From: UBA1672 sp050633285
GTDB taxonomy: Bacteria; Pseudomonadota; Alphaproteobacteria; Micavibrionales; Micavibrionaceae
Reading direction: 5' to 3'
Assembly: GCA_050633285.1 (NCBI GenBank)
Contig: JBOEGG010000005.1
Span: 372,001-436,000 of the forward strand
DNA: 64,000 bases
In this document: positions 7,631 to 16,627 of the stretch, one piece after another
Layout: each line of letters starts with the position of its first letter
Position numbering within the stretch: position 1 is the stretch's first letter
The notes under the pieces: model-generated
What the model was told of the DNA's origin: nothing
Databases searched by the model: none
Seen by the model: only the letters and a program-made list of their open reading frames with translations
Position numbers and translations under genes: made by a program

Positions 7631-8398
7631 ATGAAATTTTTAAAAATGCATGGTTTGGGCAATGATTTCGTTATTTTTGATGCGCGTGAGGATATGTTGA
7701 TCCTGAGCGAACAAGATATTGTCGAGGTTTCAGATCGTCGGCGTGGGGTTGGTTGTGACCTTATTGTTGTGATTGAAAATTCTGAAAATGCGGATGTTGG
7801 TGTGCAGTTTTTTAATGCGGACGGCTCAGAAAGCGGGGCGTGTGGTAATGCAACGCGCTGTATTGCTGATCTCATTATGGGGGAGATGGAACAGGAAGAA
7901 TGCTCAATCGAGGTAAGTGGTGGGATTTTGAATTGCCGTAAGCGCGGTGAGTTGATGGTCGAGGTTGATATGGGGGCGCCAAATGATATTGGCGAGCCTG
8001 AATTATCACGTGATGGTGTTCGCTCTCCTGTTACTGTTGATATGGGTAATCCACACTGTGTCTTTTTTGTTGATGATTTGTCGCAAATTGATATTGAGAC
8101 GTTAGGATCATATTTCGAGAATCACGAAATTTTCTCAAGCCGCAGCAATATTGAGTTTGTTCAAGTTATGGATAAAGGTCATGTGCGTCAAAGAACGTGG
8201 GAACGCGGGTGTGGTCTTACTGAGGCATGTGGATCAGGCGCGTGTGCAGTTACCGTTGCGGCGGTGACGCGTAAGCATACGGGACGTAAAATTGATGTTG
8301 AGCTGGATGGTGGCGTATTACATATGGAATGGCGCGAGAGTGATGGGCATGTCTTGATGACGGGGCCAGTCGCGTATGTTTTTGATGGAGAGTTATAG
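7631..8398 (+). CDS. dapF: Diaminopimelate epimerase
   Basis: DapF converts LL- to meso-diaminopimelate for lysine and peptidoglycan synthesis. Both catalytic cysteines are present: C71 in ESGACGNATRC and C200 in GLTEACGSGACA. The N-terminal MKFLKMHGLGNDFVIFDAR is diagnostic. The ATG at 7631 is chosen because the homologous N-terminus begins there; the frame is open further upstream but without family similarity. At 255 residues it is slightly shorter than the common 270-280. It is divergent from ffh, and its stop lies in a hairpin shared with the converging gene. Confidence 0.97.
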   Translation: MKFLKMHGLGNDFVIFDAREDMLILSEQDIVEVSDRRRGVGCDLIVVIENSENADVGVQFFNADGSESGACGNATRCIADLIMGEMEQEECSIEVSGGILNCRKRGELMVEVDMGAPNDIGEPELSRDGVRSPVTVDMGNPHCVFFVDDLSQIDIETLGSYFENHEIFSSRSNIEFVQVMDKGHVRQRTWERGCGLTEACGSGACAVTVAAVTRKHTGRKIDVELDGGVLHMEWRESDGHVLMTGPVAYVFDGEL

Positions 8399-8414
8399 CA
8401 CTATATATGTGCTA
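8396..8414. other. Hairpin whose arms contain both converging stop codons
   Basis: TAGCAC (8396-8401), a 7-base loop and GTGCTA (8409-8414). The dapF stop is the first three bases of the left arm; the stop of the opposite gene is the last three bases of the right arm. There is no T run, so it is at best a weak terminator or a 3'-end stabiliser. Confidence 0.5.
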
Positions 8415-9026
8415 AGAATGATCAATAATATGCATACTTGCTCTTGGTATGTCCGGTACTTTGTGTTTTTCATTACCAGTAAACACAACGGCGTGTTTTG
8501 GAGCGGGAAGCGAGCCCAAGGCACCTTGAAATAAGGTTGTTAGATCATGGTCTTTTAATGTCAGAACGCCAACAACCTCTTCGGATCCATCGTAATGCCA
8601 GTTTGGTATACCTGTAAGATTCTTACCAAATACCTTAAGGGCGAAATCTTCACTGACGCAGGGTTTGGTAATGTTTAAAAACGCGTCCATAAGTGGCCTT
8701 GCGTCTTCGTGTGTTATTACATGATGTTGAGAATTTTCATAGCCTTCAGAACCTTTATAGGCTGTGTACAAATCAATTAACCGTCCATTTTCAAATTCTG
8801 CTGTAAGTTCAAAATTGTCAGCATGCTCCGGATCAAGTTTTTCCTGCAAGTCAGAAAAGCTTTGGTAGACTTCATCCAGTTGCTCTTTACTTGGGTGAAG
8901 GAACGCCGCTTGTCTGTTTCCTTTTGCAAAGAAATGCTCATGGATGGTTTCAGGTTTGTCTGTCTCGAAGAAGCGGTTCTTGAGAAGTGAGGATAGTTGC
9001 CAATTTATTTTTTGTAAAAATTTCAT
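8412..9026 (-). CDS. Hypothetical protein, possible 2-oxoglutarate/Fe(II)-type beta-helix fold
   Basis: Function not known. The C-terminal part shows H144-x-D146 (NWHYDG), then VVGVLTL, then VVFTGNEKHKVPDIPR with H188 and R195. This spacing resembles the HxD...H...R facial triad plus co-substrate arginine of Fe(II)/2-oxoglutarate oxygenases. The N-terminal 120 residues match nothing that I know. There is no signal peptide. A strong promoter lies upstream, divergent from that of mtaB. An alternative is a cupin-like protein without activity. The gene is real; the fold is an inference. Confidence 0.6.
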   Translation of the reverse strand: MKFLQKINWQLSSLLKNRFFETDKPETIHEHFFAKGNRQAAFLHPSKEQLDEVYQSFSDLQEKLDPEHADNFELTAEFENGRLIDLYTAYKGSEGYENSQHHVITHEDARPLMDAFLNITKPCVSEDFALKVFGKNLTGIPNWHYDGSEEVVGVLTLKDHDLTTLFQGALGSLPAPKHAVVFTGNEKHKVPDIPRASMHIIDHS

Positions 9027-9062
9027 AGAAATGTAATCCGCTTATTATTTTTATGCGTACAT

Positions 9063-9091
9063 TCTATATATGTTTGTATATTTTATGTCAA
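9063..9091 (-). promoter_or_regulatory. sigma-70-type promoter for the gene at 8412-9026
   Basis: On the minus strand, a perfect TTGACA (9086-9091), a 17-base spacer and TATAGA (9063-9068). Its -35 box lies back-to-back with that of the divergent mtaB promoter. Confidence 0.65.
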
Positions 9092-9094
9092 AAA

Positions 9095-9123
9095 TTGACT
9101 TCTCAGATTAAGTTGTTTATCCC
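9095..9123 (+). promoter_or_regulatory. Promoter for mtaB that would give a leaderless mRNA
   Basis: TTGACT (9095-9100), a 17-base spacer, TATCCC (9118-9123). The expected start point, about 7 bases after the -10 box, coincides with the mtaB ATG at 9130, and no Shine-Dalgarno sequence is present there. Confidence 0.45.
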
Positions 9124-9129
9124 TGTCGC

Positions 9130-10398
9130 ATGACAGAACATAGCCCAAAGCCAGAACCGCAAATGAAGACCTTCGGGTGTCGCCTGAACTTTTATGAGTC
9201 TGAGGTGATGCGTGACCATGCCAAGAGTGCGGGTATGGATGATGCGATTATTTTTAATACGTGTGCTGTGACTAAAGAGGCAGAGCGTCAGGCACGTCAA
9301 TCTATTCGTAAGGCGCGACGTGAAAATCCGGATGCGAAGATTATCGTTACGGGGTGCAGTGCGCAGATTGATCCGGATCGCTATGCCGGTATGGATGAGG
9401 TCGATCAGGTTATTGGCAACGATTTGAAATTAAAGGCCGAAAGTTGGGGCGTTGATAGTCGTGAAGCCAAGGTTATGGTCAATGATATTATGTCGGTTAA
9501 GGAGACTGCGAGCCATTTAATAGAAGGGTTTGAGGATAAATCTCGTGCTTTTCTTCAGGTTCAAAATGGCTGTGACCATCGTTGTACGTTTTGTATTATT
9601 CCATATGGGCGCGGGAATTCGCGTAGTGTGCCGATTGGAGTGATTGCAGAGCAAGTGAAGGCTCTTGTTAAACAGGGCTATAATGAAATTGTTTTCACAG
9701 GGGTAGATGTTACCTCTTATGGGCCTGATTTACCGGGGAAGCCAACATTGGGGCAGATGATCCGTCGTGTATTGGCGATGGTGCCGGAATTGCCACGTTT
9801 GCGTTTATCTTCACTTGATCCCGTGGAAATTGATGAAGACCTTTGGACATTGATTGCCGATGAACCACGCCTTATGCCACACCTGCACCTGTCTTTACAG
9901 GCGGGTGACGATATGATTTTGAAACGTATGAAGCGCCGTCATTTGCGTCAGGATGTGATTGATGTGTGTAAGCGTGCACGGGATTTACGTCCTGATATGG
10001 TGTTTGGTGCGGATATAATTGCCGGATTTCCAACGGAAACAGATGAAATGTTTGAGAACTCCCTACGTATTGTAGAGGAGTGTGACATTACTTATTTACA
10101 TGTGTTTCCATACTCTGAGCGTGACGGTACGCCTGCGGCACGTATTCCTAATCAGGTGCATGTTCCTGTGCGTAAAGAACGCGCGGCGGCTTTACGGGCG
10201 CTTGGCGAAAAGCAGGTTGAGAGTTTGTTACGCCGTAATGCGGGTAAGGACTTTAATGTTTTGGTTGAGAAGGGTGCAGTCGGTCGGGCAGAAAATTTTC
10301 TTTCTGTTATATTACCTCAAGACTTACCTGTGGGAAGTTTGGTGAATGTTCGCACTTTAAAAGTTGATAAGAGTGCGCTTTTATCTGAAATCATTTAA
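9130..10398 (+). CDS. mtaB: tRNA t6A37 methylthiotransferase MtaB
   Basis: A radical-SAM enzyme of the MiaB/RimO/MtaB group that adds a methylthio group to t6A37 of tRNA. The UPF0004 domain carries three auxiliary-cluster cysteines, C17 (FGCRLNFYES), C45 (NTCAVT) and C76 (GCSAQ). The radical-SAM CxxxCxxC is C148, C152 and C155 (GCDHRCTFC), followed by PYGRGNSRS. A TRAM-like C-terminal region completes the 422 residues. FGCRLN and PYGRG favour MtaB over MiaB. It lies between dapF and ftsY, a conserved alphaproteobacterial order. There is no ribosome binding site before the ATG. Confidence 0.93.
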   Translation: MTEHSPKPEPQMKTFGCRLNFYESEVMRDHAKSAGMDDAIIFNTCAVTKEAERQARQSIRKARRENPDAKIIVTGCSAQIDPDRYAGMDEVDQVIGNDLKLKAESWGVDSREAKVMVNDIMSVKETASHLIEGFEDKSRAFLQVQNGCDHRCTFCIIPYGRGNSRSVPIGVIAEQVKALVKQGYNEIVFTGVDVTSYGPDLPGKPTLGQMIRRVLAMVPELPRLRLSSLDPVEIDEDLWTLIADEPRLMPHLHLSLQAGDDMILKRMKRRHLRQDVIDVCKRARDLRPDMVFGADIIAGFPTETDEMFENSLRIVEECDITYLHVFPYSERDGTPAARIPNQVHVPVRKERAAALRALGEKQVESLLRRNAGKDFNVLVEKGAVGRAENFLSVILPQDLPVGSLVNVRTLKVDKSALLSEII

Positions 10399-10471
10399 TA
10401 TTTGACCGAAATCAGGTGCGCTTCCTTATGAAAGGGCGTATAATATCTAAATCATACTAATAGAGGTTCAC

Positions 10472-11659
10472 ATGGTTTTCTGGCGTCGAAAAAACAATAT
10501 TGCCCAGCAAGAACAAGAAGAGCAGGAACAGGAGCTATTGCATCCGCAAGGCGAGCCTGAACTTGTCTCTACAGATGTTGATACTGACATCGTTGAAGAT
10601 GATGCCGTGCAAGAAGAGCTTCATGAAACGGATAATGATGTTCTGGATGAGTTGGACTTTGTTCCTACGCCTGAGCCTGAGGTGCTTGATAAAATTCAGG
10701 AACAAGAAGAAGTGGAAAATGATCACTCTGATGAAGGTGGTTGGTTTTCTCGCCTGACCAAGGGGCTTGGTAAATCTACAAATAAAATCACCCAAGGGCT
10801 GAGTGACATTATCACGAAGTCCAAGTTGGATCAGGATACGTTGGATCAGCTTGAAGATGTTTTGATTGAGGCTGATTTAGGGCCGCAGACGGCTGCGCGC
10901 GTTATTGAAGAATTTGCAAAAGACCGATTTGGAAAAGATATATCCGACGAAGAGATAAAAATTGCCTTGGCGGAGACTGTAACCACAATCCTAGAACCTG
11001 TGGCGCAGCCGCTAGATATTCAAAAGCGTGAGGATGGGCCATATGTTGTTCTTGTCTGTGGTGTGAATGGTGCGGGTAAGACAACAACAATTGGTAAGTA
11101 TACGCAACAGCTTCAAAAGGAGCAGGGCTTATCCGTTATGATTGCGGCGGCGGATACATTCCGTGCGGCGGCGATTGAGCAGCTTGGTGAGTGGGCGCGC
11201 CGAAGTGGTGCGCAAATGTTTTCTAAAGATGTTGGGACGGATGCGGCGGCGGTGGCTTATGAAGCGTATGAAAAAGCGGTGGCCGATGGTGTCGATGTTC
11301 TTTTGATTGATACGGCTGGGCGTTTGCAAAATAAGTCAAACCTTATGGCGGAGCTTGAGAAAATTATTCGTGTATTGAAGAAAAAAGATGAAAATATCCC
11401 ACATTCTACCTTGCTCGTCTTGGATTCAACAACGGGACAGAATGCGTATTCCCAGTTAGAGACATTTAAAGAGATGGTGGATGTGACGGGACTTATCGTC
11501 ACGAAACTGGATGGCTCGGCTAAAGGCGGTGTTCTTGTCGGGCTTGCAGATCAATTTGGTGTGCCTGTTCATGCCATTGGTGTTGGTGAGAGCATTGATG
11601 ATTTGCGACCGTTTAAGGCGCAAGATTATGCACGTTCTTTGATGGGGCTTTCGCCCTGA
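10472..11659 (+). CDS. ftsY: Signal recognition particle receptor FtsY
   Basis: FtsY is the membrane-associated SRP GTPase that docks Ffh-ribosome complexes at SecYEG. Residues 1-90 form a Glu/Asp-rich acidic A domain. The NG domain follows, with P-loop GVNGAGKTTTIGKY at 197-210, ADTFRAAAIEQL, DTAGRLQNKSNL and TKLDGSAKGGVLVGL, ending in GESIDDLRPFKAQDYARSL. The start has TAGAGG about 8 bases upstream. Its partner ffh is only 3 kb away. Length (395) is normal for alphaproteobacteria. Confidence 0.97.
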   Translation: MVFWRRKNNIAQQEQEEQEQELLHPQGEPELVSTDVDTDIVEDDAVQEELHETDNDVLDELDFVPTPEPEVLDKIQEQEEVENDHSDEGGWFSRLTKGLGKSTNKITQGLSDIITKSKLDQDTLDQLEDVLIEADLGPQTAARVIEEFAKDRFGKDISDEEIKIALAETVTTILEPVAQPLDIQKREDGPYVVLVCGVNGAGKTTTIGKYTQQLQKEQGLSVMIAAADTFRAAAIEQLGEWARRSGAQMFSKDVGTDAAAVAYEAYEKAVADGVDVLLIDTAGRLQNKSNLMAELEKIIRVLKKKDENIPHSTLLVLDSTTGQNAYSQLETFKEMVDVTGLIVTKLDGSAKGGVLVGLADQFGVPVHAIGVGESIDDLRPFKAQDYARSLMGLSP

Positions 11660-11737
11660 TGTCTTTTTGTGCTATATTTATGTTATAATTTTTGCGTAAT
11701 TCACTGAATCTTAACATAAAAACGGCATTATTGTTTT

Positions 11738-13261
11738 ATGGTGAAAAGACTGGAAGCTTTTAAAGCGAAGCGTTTTAAGGATGCCGATCAGGCATTTGAT
11801 GCGCTTAAAAAAATATATGATACGCATCGACAATTTCTGTGTGATGCTTTTACGGAATATTGTGATGTTAATAACGGCGGTAATGGCAAGTTCAAGCGCG
11901 TGTCTGCGTATTACCCTTATGTTCGTATTACAACAAAGTATGCAAAGCGTTCTGATACGCGTTTTGCATATGGGTTTGCGCCTAGGCCGGGGACATATGT
12001 AACAACTGTTACACGCCCCGATATTTTCGAAGAATATTATAAAGAGCAATTTAGATTACTGTTAAAAAATCATGATATCCCAATCGAAATTGGGGTAAGT
12101 GATACGCCTATTCCATTGCATTTTGCGCTGGGTGAAAGTTTTCACCTTGAAGCCGATTTGAATGAAGAGCAGGTTAATGCTCTACCGGATTTCTTTGATG
12201 TTCCTGATTTGGATATTATGGATGATGAGATTGCAAATGGTGCACATACAGGTGCTACACCGGATGATGAATGTCCGCTTGCATTATTTATCGGGCCGCG
12301 TGTGGATTTAAGTTTACAGCGTTTGAAGCATTATTGCGGAACACGTTCGGAACATTTCCAAAATTATGTGCTCTTTACAAATTACCAATTTTATATTGAT
12401 GAGTTTATCTCGCTTTGTCAGGACATGATGACAAAGACAGATGACCCGGAATTAAAAAAGCAACGGAGCGAGTATACCGCCTTTGTTCAGCCCGGTGATA
12501 AGGTTATTCTTAATCAGAACCTTAGCGAAAATGGTGAGAGTGCGAGTGATGGCGTTAGTCTGAGCCGGATGCCGCAGATGCCGGCTTACCATTTGAAACG
12601 CGCCGATGGGTCGGGTATTACGATGATTAATATTGGTGTCGGGCCATCAAATGCGAAGACAATTACCGACCATGTTGCAGTCTTGCGGCCGCATACGTGG
12701 TTGATGCTTGGTCATTGTGCGGGTTTAAGGAATTCACAGCGTTTAGGTGATTATGTTCTTGCACATGGGTATTTGCGCGAAGATCAAATTTTGGATGAAT
12801 TTATCCCGCCGAGTATTCCTATCCCTGCGTTAGCAGAAGTTCAGCAAGCGTTGGAGAAAGCAGTAGGGCAAGTAACAGGGCATGAGGGTTATGATTTAAA
12901 GACTGTTATGCGTACGGGGACGGTTGCAACAACGGATGATCGTAACTGGGAGCTTAAATCCTATTTAACGCAGAATAAGCGTTTAAGTCAGAGTAGAGCA
13001 ATTGCATTGGATATGGAATCTGGGACGATTGCGGCGAATGGGTTTCGTTTTCGTGTGCCATATGGAACGTTGCTTTGTGTTTCTGATAAACCTTTACACG
13101 GCCAATTGAAATTACCCGGAATGGCGGATTCATTTTATCGTGAGCGCGTGGAACAGCATTTAAAAATTGGCTTGTTAACGATGACATTTCTGCGTGATTT
13201 ATCACCAGCGAAACTACATAGTCGTAAGCTTCGTTCTTTTGATGAGCCAGCCTTCCAATAG
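11738..13261 (+). CDS. amn: AMP nucleosidase
   Basis: Hydrolyses AMP to adenine and ribose 5-phosphate, acting in adenylate pool control. The 507-residue protein has the Amn N-terminal domain followed by a purine-phosphorylase-like fold. GLRNSQRLGDYVLAHGY sits near residue 330, with MLGHCAG just before it, and IALDMESGTIAANGFRFRVPYGT near 420 carries the nucleoside-binding Met-Glu. No clear Shine-Dalgarno is seen before the ATG, and a GTG follows immediately. Adenine salvage enzymes are not seen nearby. The gene is monocistronic. Confidence 0.93.
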   Translation: MVKRLEAFKAKRFKDADQAFDALKKIYDTHRQFLCDAFTEYCDVNNGGNGKFKRVSAYYPYVRITTKYAKRSDTRFAYGFAPRPGTYVTTVTRPDIFEEYYKEQFRLLLKNHDIPIEIGVSDTPIPLHFALGESFHLEADLNEEQVNALPDFFDVPDLDIMDDEIANGAHTGATPDDECPLALFIGPRVDLSLQRLKHYCGTRSEHFQNYVLFTNYQFYIDEFISLCQDMMTKTDDPELKKQRSEYTAFVQPGDKVILNQNLSENGESASDGVSLSRMPQMPAYHLKRADGSGITMINIGVGPSNAKTITDHVAVLRPHTWLMLGHCAGLRNSQRLGDYVLAHGYLREDQILDEFIPPSIPIPALAEVQQALEKAVGQVTGHEGYDLKTVMRTGTVATTDDRNWELKSYLTQNKRLSQSRAIALDMESGTIAANGFRFRVPYGTLLCVSDKPLHGQLKLPGMADSFYRERVEQHLKIGLLTMTFLRDLSPAKLHSRKLRSFDEPAFQ

Positions 13262-13381
13262 CCTTTATAGCTATTGTATTTGCTTTCGGGCAGCGTTATT
13301 CGCTTCTTACATGGTAATCTATGCTGCAGCGCTCATGCCTTGTCCGAAAACAAAGCCAAATGGCTATATAGAATAGAGGGA

Positions 13382-14770
13382 ATGCATTTGTTTATCAGTA
13401 TCTTTGATCTTTTCAAAATCGGGATAGGCCCGTCGAGTTCTCATACTATGGGGCCGATGGTTGCTGCTGCACGGTTTTTCTCGGCTATTGAAGAGTTTGG
13501 TGGCATAGAGGCGGGGCGGATAAGTGTCGTGTTTTATGGTTCTCTTGCCTTTACAGGAAAAGGACATGCGAGCGATCAGGCGGTTGTGCTTGGCCTCATG
13601 GGGGAAATGCCGCATATGCTTAACCCTGATGCTGTGGCAGGCCTTCTCTTAAGGCAGAGGGAGGATCGAGTTATTCATCTTTCCAGTGATATTTCCTTTC
13701 GTTTTGATCCTGATGTGGATTTGATCTTTGATTATGGACCAGCGTTGAAGGCGCACCCTAATGGTATGGTTTTTACACTGTATGATGAGGTCGGTGGCGC
13801 TGTTTTTAGTAAAACATATTATTCGATTGGTGGGGGCTTTGTATTGTCAGAGGGCGAAATTTCTGTGCGCAACGAAGTAGGGAATCAGGGTGATGAAGAT
13901 GTCCCGTATCCATATAATAACGCGGTTCAGTTATTGGCTGTGGGTGAAGAAAGTGGTTTATCCATTGCACAGATAAAGGCCGAGAATGAAAAATCGCTCT
14001 GTAGTAAAGAGCAACTGTACAATGGAATAAATGATATTTGGCAGGCGATGGATGGCTGTATCACACGAGGACTATCAAAGGACGGAGTTTTGCCGGGGGC
14101 TTTAAATATTCCGCGCAGGGCGTCTGAGATAAAAAGGCAATTAGATAATGAAAAAGGGAGTAATGCCCAAAGCGCGCATGTGTGTAATGAGTGGTTATCC
14201 CTTTATGCGATGGCGGTGAATGAAGAAAATGCATCTGGCGGGCGTGTTGTTACTGCGCCGACGAATGGTGCGGCTGGTGTTATTCCGGCAGTTTTGCGAT
14301 ATTATCTTGATTTTATACCTGATGCAGATGAGGCGCATATTCCTGAATTTTTACTAACGGCTGCGGCTATTGGTGGGATAATTAAGAATAATGCGTCTAT
14401 ATCAGGGGCAGAAGTTGGATGTCAGGGGGAAGTCGGTTCTGCTTCTGCTATGGCCGCGGCAGGTTTATGTGCGGTGATGGGTGGCAGTAATGAGCAAATT
14501 GAGAATGCAGCGGAGATTGCATTGGAACATCATCTCGGCATGACGTGCGATCCTGTTGGGGGGCTTGTTCAAGTGCCCTGTATAGAGCGCAACGGGCTTG
14601 GTGCGGTGAAGGCAGTGACTGCCAGTGCGCTTGCACTGCGGGGGAATGGTGTGCATTTTGTTCCTTTGGATAGTTGTATTGAGACGATGCGCCAGACAGG
14701 TGAAGATATGCGCGCGCGGTATAAGGAGACCAGTCGCGGGGGATTGGCAGTGAATGTGATTGAATGTTAG
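13382..14770 (+). CDS. sdaA: L-serine ammonia-lyase, iron-sulphur dependent, single chain
   Basis: Deaminates L-serine to pyruvate. The 462-residue protein begins LFISIFDLFKIGIGPSSSHTMGPM, the N-terminal beta-domain signature, and has alpha-domain cluster regions APTNGAAGVIPAVLRYY, SGAEVGCQGEVGSASAMAA and MTCDPVGGLVQVPCIERN. These contain the cluster cysteines. The ATG at 13382 is chosen because GAGGGA precedes it and homology starts there; the frame is open about 100 bases further upstream. A strong terminator follows. Confidence 0.96.
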   Translation: MHLFISIFDLFKIGIGPSSSHTMGPMVAAARFFSAIEEFGGIEAGRISVVFYGSLAFTGKGHASDQAVVLGLMGEMPHMLNPDAVAGLLLRQREDRVIHLSSDISFRFDPDVDLIFDYGPALKAHPNGMVFTLYDEVGGAVFSKTYYSIGGGFVLSEGEISVRNEVGNQGDEDVPYPYNNAVQLLAVGEESGLSIAQIKAENEKSLCSKEQLYNGINDIWQAMDGCITRGLSKDGVLPGALNIPRRASEIKRQLDNEKGSNAQSAHVCNEWLSLYAMAVNEENASGGRVVTAPTNGAAGVIPAVLRYYLDFIPDADEAHIPEFLLTAAAIGGIIKNNASISGAEVGCQGEVGSASAMAAAGLCAVMGGSNEQIENAAEIALEHHLGMTCDPVGGLVQVPCIERNGLGAVKAVTASALALRGNGVHFVPLDSCIETMRQTGEDMRARYKETSRGGLAVNVIEC

Positions 14771-14793
14771 GCGTTGTTTTAAGCAATAAAAAA

Positions 14794-14820
14794 GCACCTT
14801 AAATTAAGGTGCCGTTTTTT
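14794..14820 (+). terminator. Intrinsic terminator after sdaA
   Basis: GCACCTTAA (14794-14802) pairs with TTAAGGTGC (14804-14812) around a single-base centre, followed by a run of six Ts. A-rich sequence on the other side may let it also stop the minus-strand transcript arriving from 14840. Confidence 0.85.
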
Positions 14821-14839
14821 GATCTATAATTTGTAAAGC

Positions 14840-15121
14840 TTAGATTACAATATCAACCACAGAACCTCTGCCTTGAGCGCCATTCGCTGTGTTATTGTTG
14901 CTTGCGAGGGCGAAGTTATCTTCTTCGCGTGCGGTCACATCGTCTTGTGTTGTATTTGTTTCCTGCGACTGTGCGCTGGGCGCTTCGCGAACTTGTAATT
15001 CATCTTCGCGTGGCTCTTGCTCGGCCTGTCTTACATTGCGCGTTTGATCTGTTCCACCCGGCTGAAAAGGTTGTGCGAGTGGTATTTGTTGTTGCCCAAT
15101 TCCTGATAGTGGTGCTGCCAT
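14840..15121 (-). CDS. Hypothetical Gln/Glu-rich protein, 93 aa
   Basis: Function unknown. The product is hydrophilic and probably disordered: Gln, Glu, Asn and Thr are abundant, with no membrane segment, signal peptide or cysteine. It ends in a small hydrophobic patch, GRGSVVDIVI, which could be a docking peptide. It is monocistronic between the sdaA terminator and a long intergenic region. The frame is clean and ends near a terminator, so I accept it with moderate confidence. Confidence 0.55.
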   Translation of the reverse strand: MAAPLSGIGQQQIPLAQPFQPGGTDQTRNVRQAEQEPREDELQVREAPSAQSQETNTTQDDVTAREEDNFALASNNNTANGAQGRGSVVDIVI

Positions 15122-15435
15122 TGTCTAAATCCCTATATTAAAAACCTACCCAGTATTATGGTAACATTCAATTATTAATAAATCCTTGACTACTAATTTT
15201 GCCATGAAAACACATAAAGTGCAAATTTGATAATTTTTTTTCATGAATTATACAAATATTCGTCATAGTTAACTGATTGGTAACGTTTGCCCTGTATAAA
15301 AGCATCATATCAGGCATTTTGGTCTGTGACATAGATGACACCGCGTTTATGCCATAGTGGAAAATATCAGATTATATAAATACTGCGTAAAGTTAGTAGT
15401 TTAACGTTCGTACTGCATTGTGGGGCAAGGAAGTA
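15122..15435. other. Intergenic region of about 314 bases
   Basis: AT-rich region between the divergent genes at 14840-15121 and 15436-16560. I see a plus-strand promoter-like pair at 15227-15254 and no open frame with a ribosome binding site, no tRNA and no strong hairpin. It may hold promoters for both flanking genes and a long leader for the DUF2336 gene. Confidence 0.5.
15227..15254 (+). promoter_or_regulatory. Possible promoter for the DUF2336 gene
   Basis: TTGATA (15227-15232), a 16-base spacer and TATACA (15249-15254). It lies about 180 bases upstream of the start codon, implying a long leader if used. Confidence 0.4.
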
Positions 15436-16560
15436 ATGGACATACATTTTATTGAGGGAGATACTCGCTCTGCCGCGTTATTGCCGGCACAGTTGAGTGA
15501 TATTCAAAACTTATGCGAGTTGGCGCGTGATAAAGATCCGTCTGCTCGGGCAGAACTTGCACGTTCTGTTGGCTATATTCTCGAAGCGGAAGTTTCACCG
15601 CGTGAGAGTGAAATTATAGCAGATATTCTTATAGGTCTGTTACGTCAGGCCGAGGCTGATGTACGTTACGCCTTATCAGAACAACTTTCCAAGATCGAGG
15701 ATGCGCCGTTGCGTTTAATCCTTCAGCTTGCAAATGATGATATAGATATTGCACGTCCGATTCTGGTGAACAGTGATGTTCTTGGGGATATGGACTTGAT
15801 GTATATTATTAAGTCAAAAACAAATGAATATTGGCAAACGATAGCAACGCGTGATCATCTTAGTGACAGTGTAATAGATGTTCTTGCGGATACCGAAGAT
15901 TTCGATACAGCCTTAGCGTTGGCGGAGAATGAAGGTATTAAGCTTACGGATCATGCGTTGATTATTTTGTCAGATATTGCACAAGGTTCAGATATTTTGG
16001 CCAAGCCGTTATTGCTTCGTGAAGAGGTTAGTCAGGATATTGCCGTTAAACTTTATAAGTTCGTTGGTGAAGAGATTAAGAGCTTTATCGGAGAAAATTA
16101 TAATTTTGATATTCAAAAGGTATCTAAGGCGGTTGATGACACTGTTGCGGATCTTAGTGATACATCATTCCAAAGTGGGCTTGAGCCTGAGCCATATATG
16201 ATTGATGCTGCGGAAACTTTCAAAGAGCAGGGGCTTCTTAATGTTCAGATGTTATTGAATACTCTTCGACGCGGGCATATGCGCTCTTATATTGCACAAT
16301 TCTCGGTTTATACGGGGCTTTCTGTAAAAGCAGTGCAGGAGATTTTATCACAGTCGAATGGCCAAGGGCTTGCGATTACATCACGCGCTTATGGTATCGA
16401 AAAACATGATTTTGTATCTATGTTTATGTTGAGTAGCCGTATTTGGAATAATGGCCGCTTGGTTGAAACAGACGATATTAAAGCCGCTATTGGCTATTAC
16501 ACGAAAGCAACTCCGGAAATTGCAATGCATATTGTAAAAACTAAATTTAGCGGGAGTTAA
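15436..16560 (+). CDS. DUF2336 domain protein
   Basis: A 374-residue, mostly alpha-helical protein of the alphaproteobacterial DUF2336 family; the biochemical role is unknown. The N-terminal half has HEAT-like helical repeats (SARAELARSVGYILEAEVSPRESEIIADIL; VRYALSEQLSKIEDAPLRLILQLANDDIDIARPIL). The C-terminal part ends in helices around MLLNTLRRGHMRSYIAQFSVYTGL. The ATG at 15436 has AAGGAAG upstream; an earlier in-frame start lacks support. A GC-rich terminator follows. Family assignment is from the helical pattern and the IARPIL motif. Confidence 0.8.
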   Translation: MDIHFIEGDTRSAALLPAQLSDIQNLCELARDKDPSARAELARSVGYILEAEVSPRESEIIADILIGLLRQAEADVRYALSEQLSKIEDAPLRLILQLANDDIDIARPILVNSDVLGDMDLMYIIKSKTNEYWQTIATRDHLSDSVIDVLADTEDFDTALALAENEGIKLTDHALIILSDIAQGSDILAKPLLLREEVSQDIAVKLYKFVGEEIKSFIGENYNFDIQKVSKAVDDTVADLSDTSFQSGLEPEPYMIDAAETFKEQGLLNVQMLLNTLRRGHMRSYIAQFSVYTGLSVKAVQEILSQSNGQGLAITSRAYGIEKHDFVSMFMLSSRIWNNGRLVETDDIKAAIGYYTKATPEIAMHIVKTKFSGS

Positions 16561-16599
16561 GGCTGCGTAACACAGATTTCATTTAAAAACCTCCATTAT

Positions 16600-16625
16600 T
16601 GCCGGCCTAGTGCCGGCATTTTTTT
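16600..16625 (+). terminator. Intrinsic terminator after the DUF2336 gene
   Basis: TGCCGGC (16600-16606), a 5-base loop, GCCGGCA (16612-16618), then a seven-base T run. Confidence 0.85.
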
Positions 16626-16627
16626 GT

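Noticed and set aside
7435..7875. Minus-strand frame of 146 codons overlapping dapF
   Set aside because: It overlaps the dapF start and the ffh leader, has low-complexity composition and no family features; it is an antisense shadow of dapF.
13257..13275. Terminator after amn
   Set aside because: AATAGC/GCTATT forms only a weak AT-rich stem with no T run.
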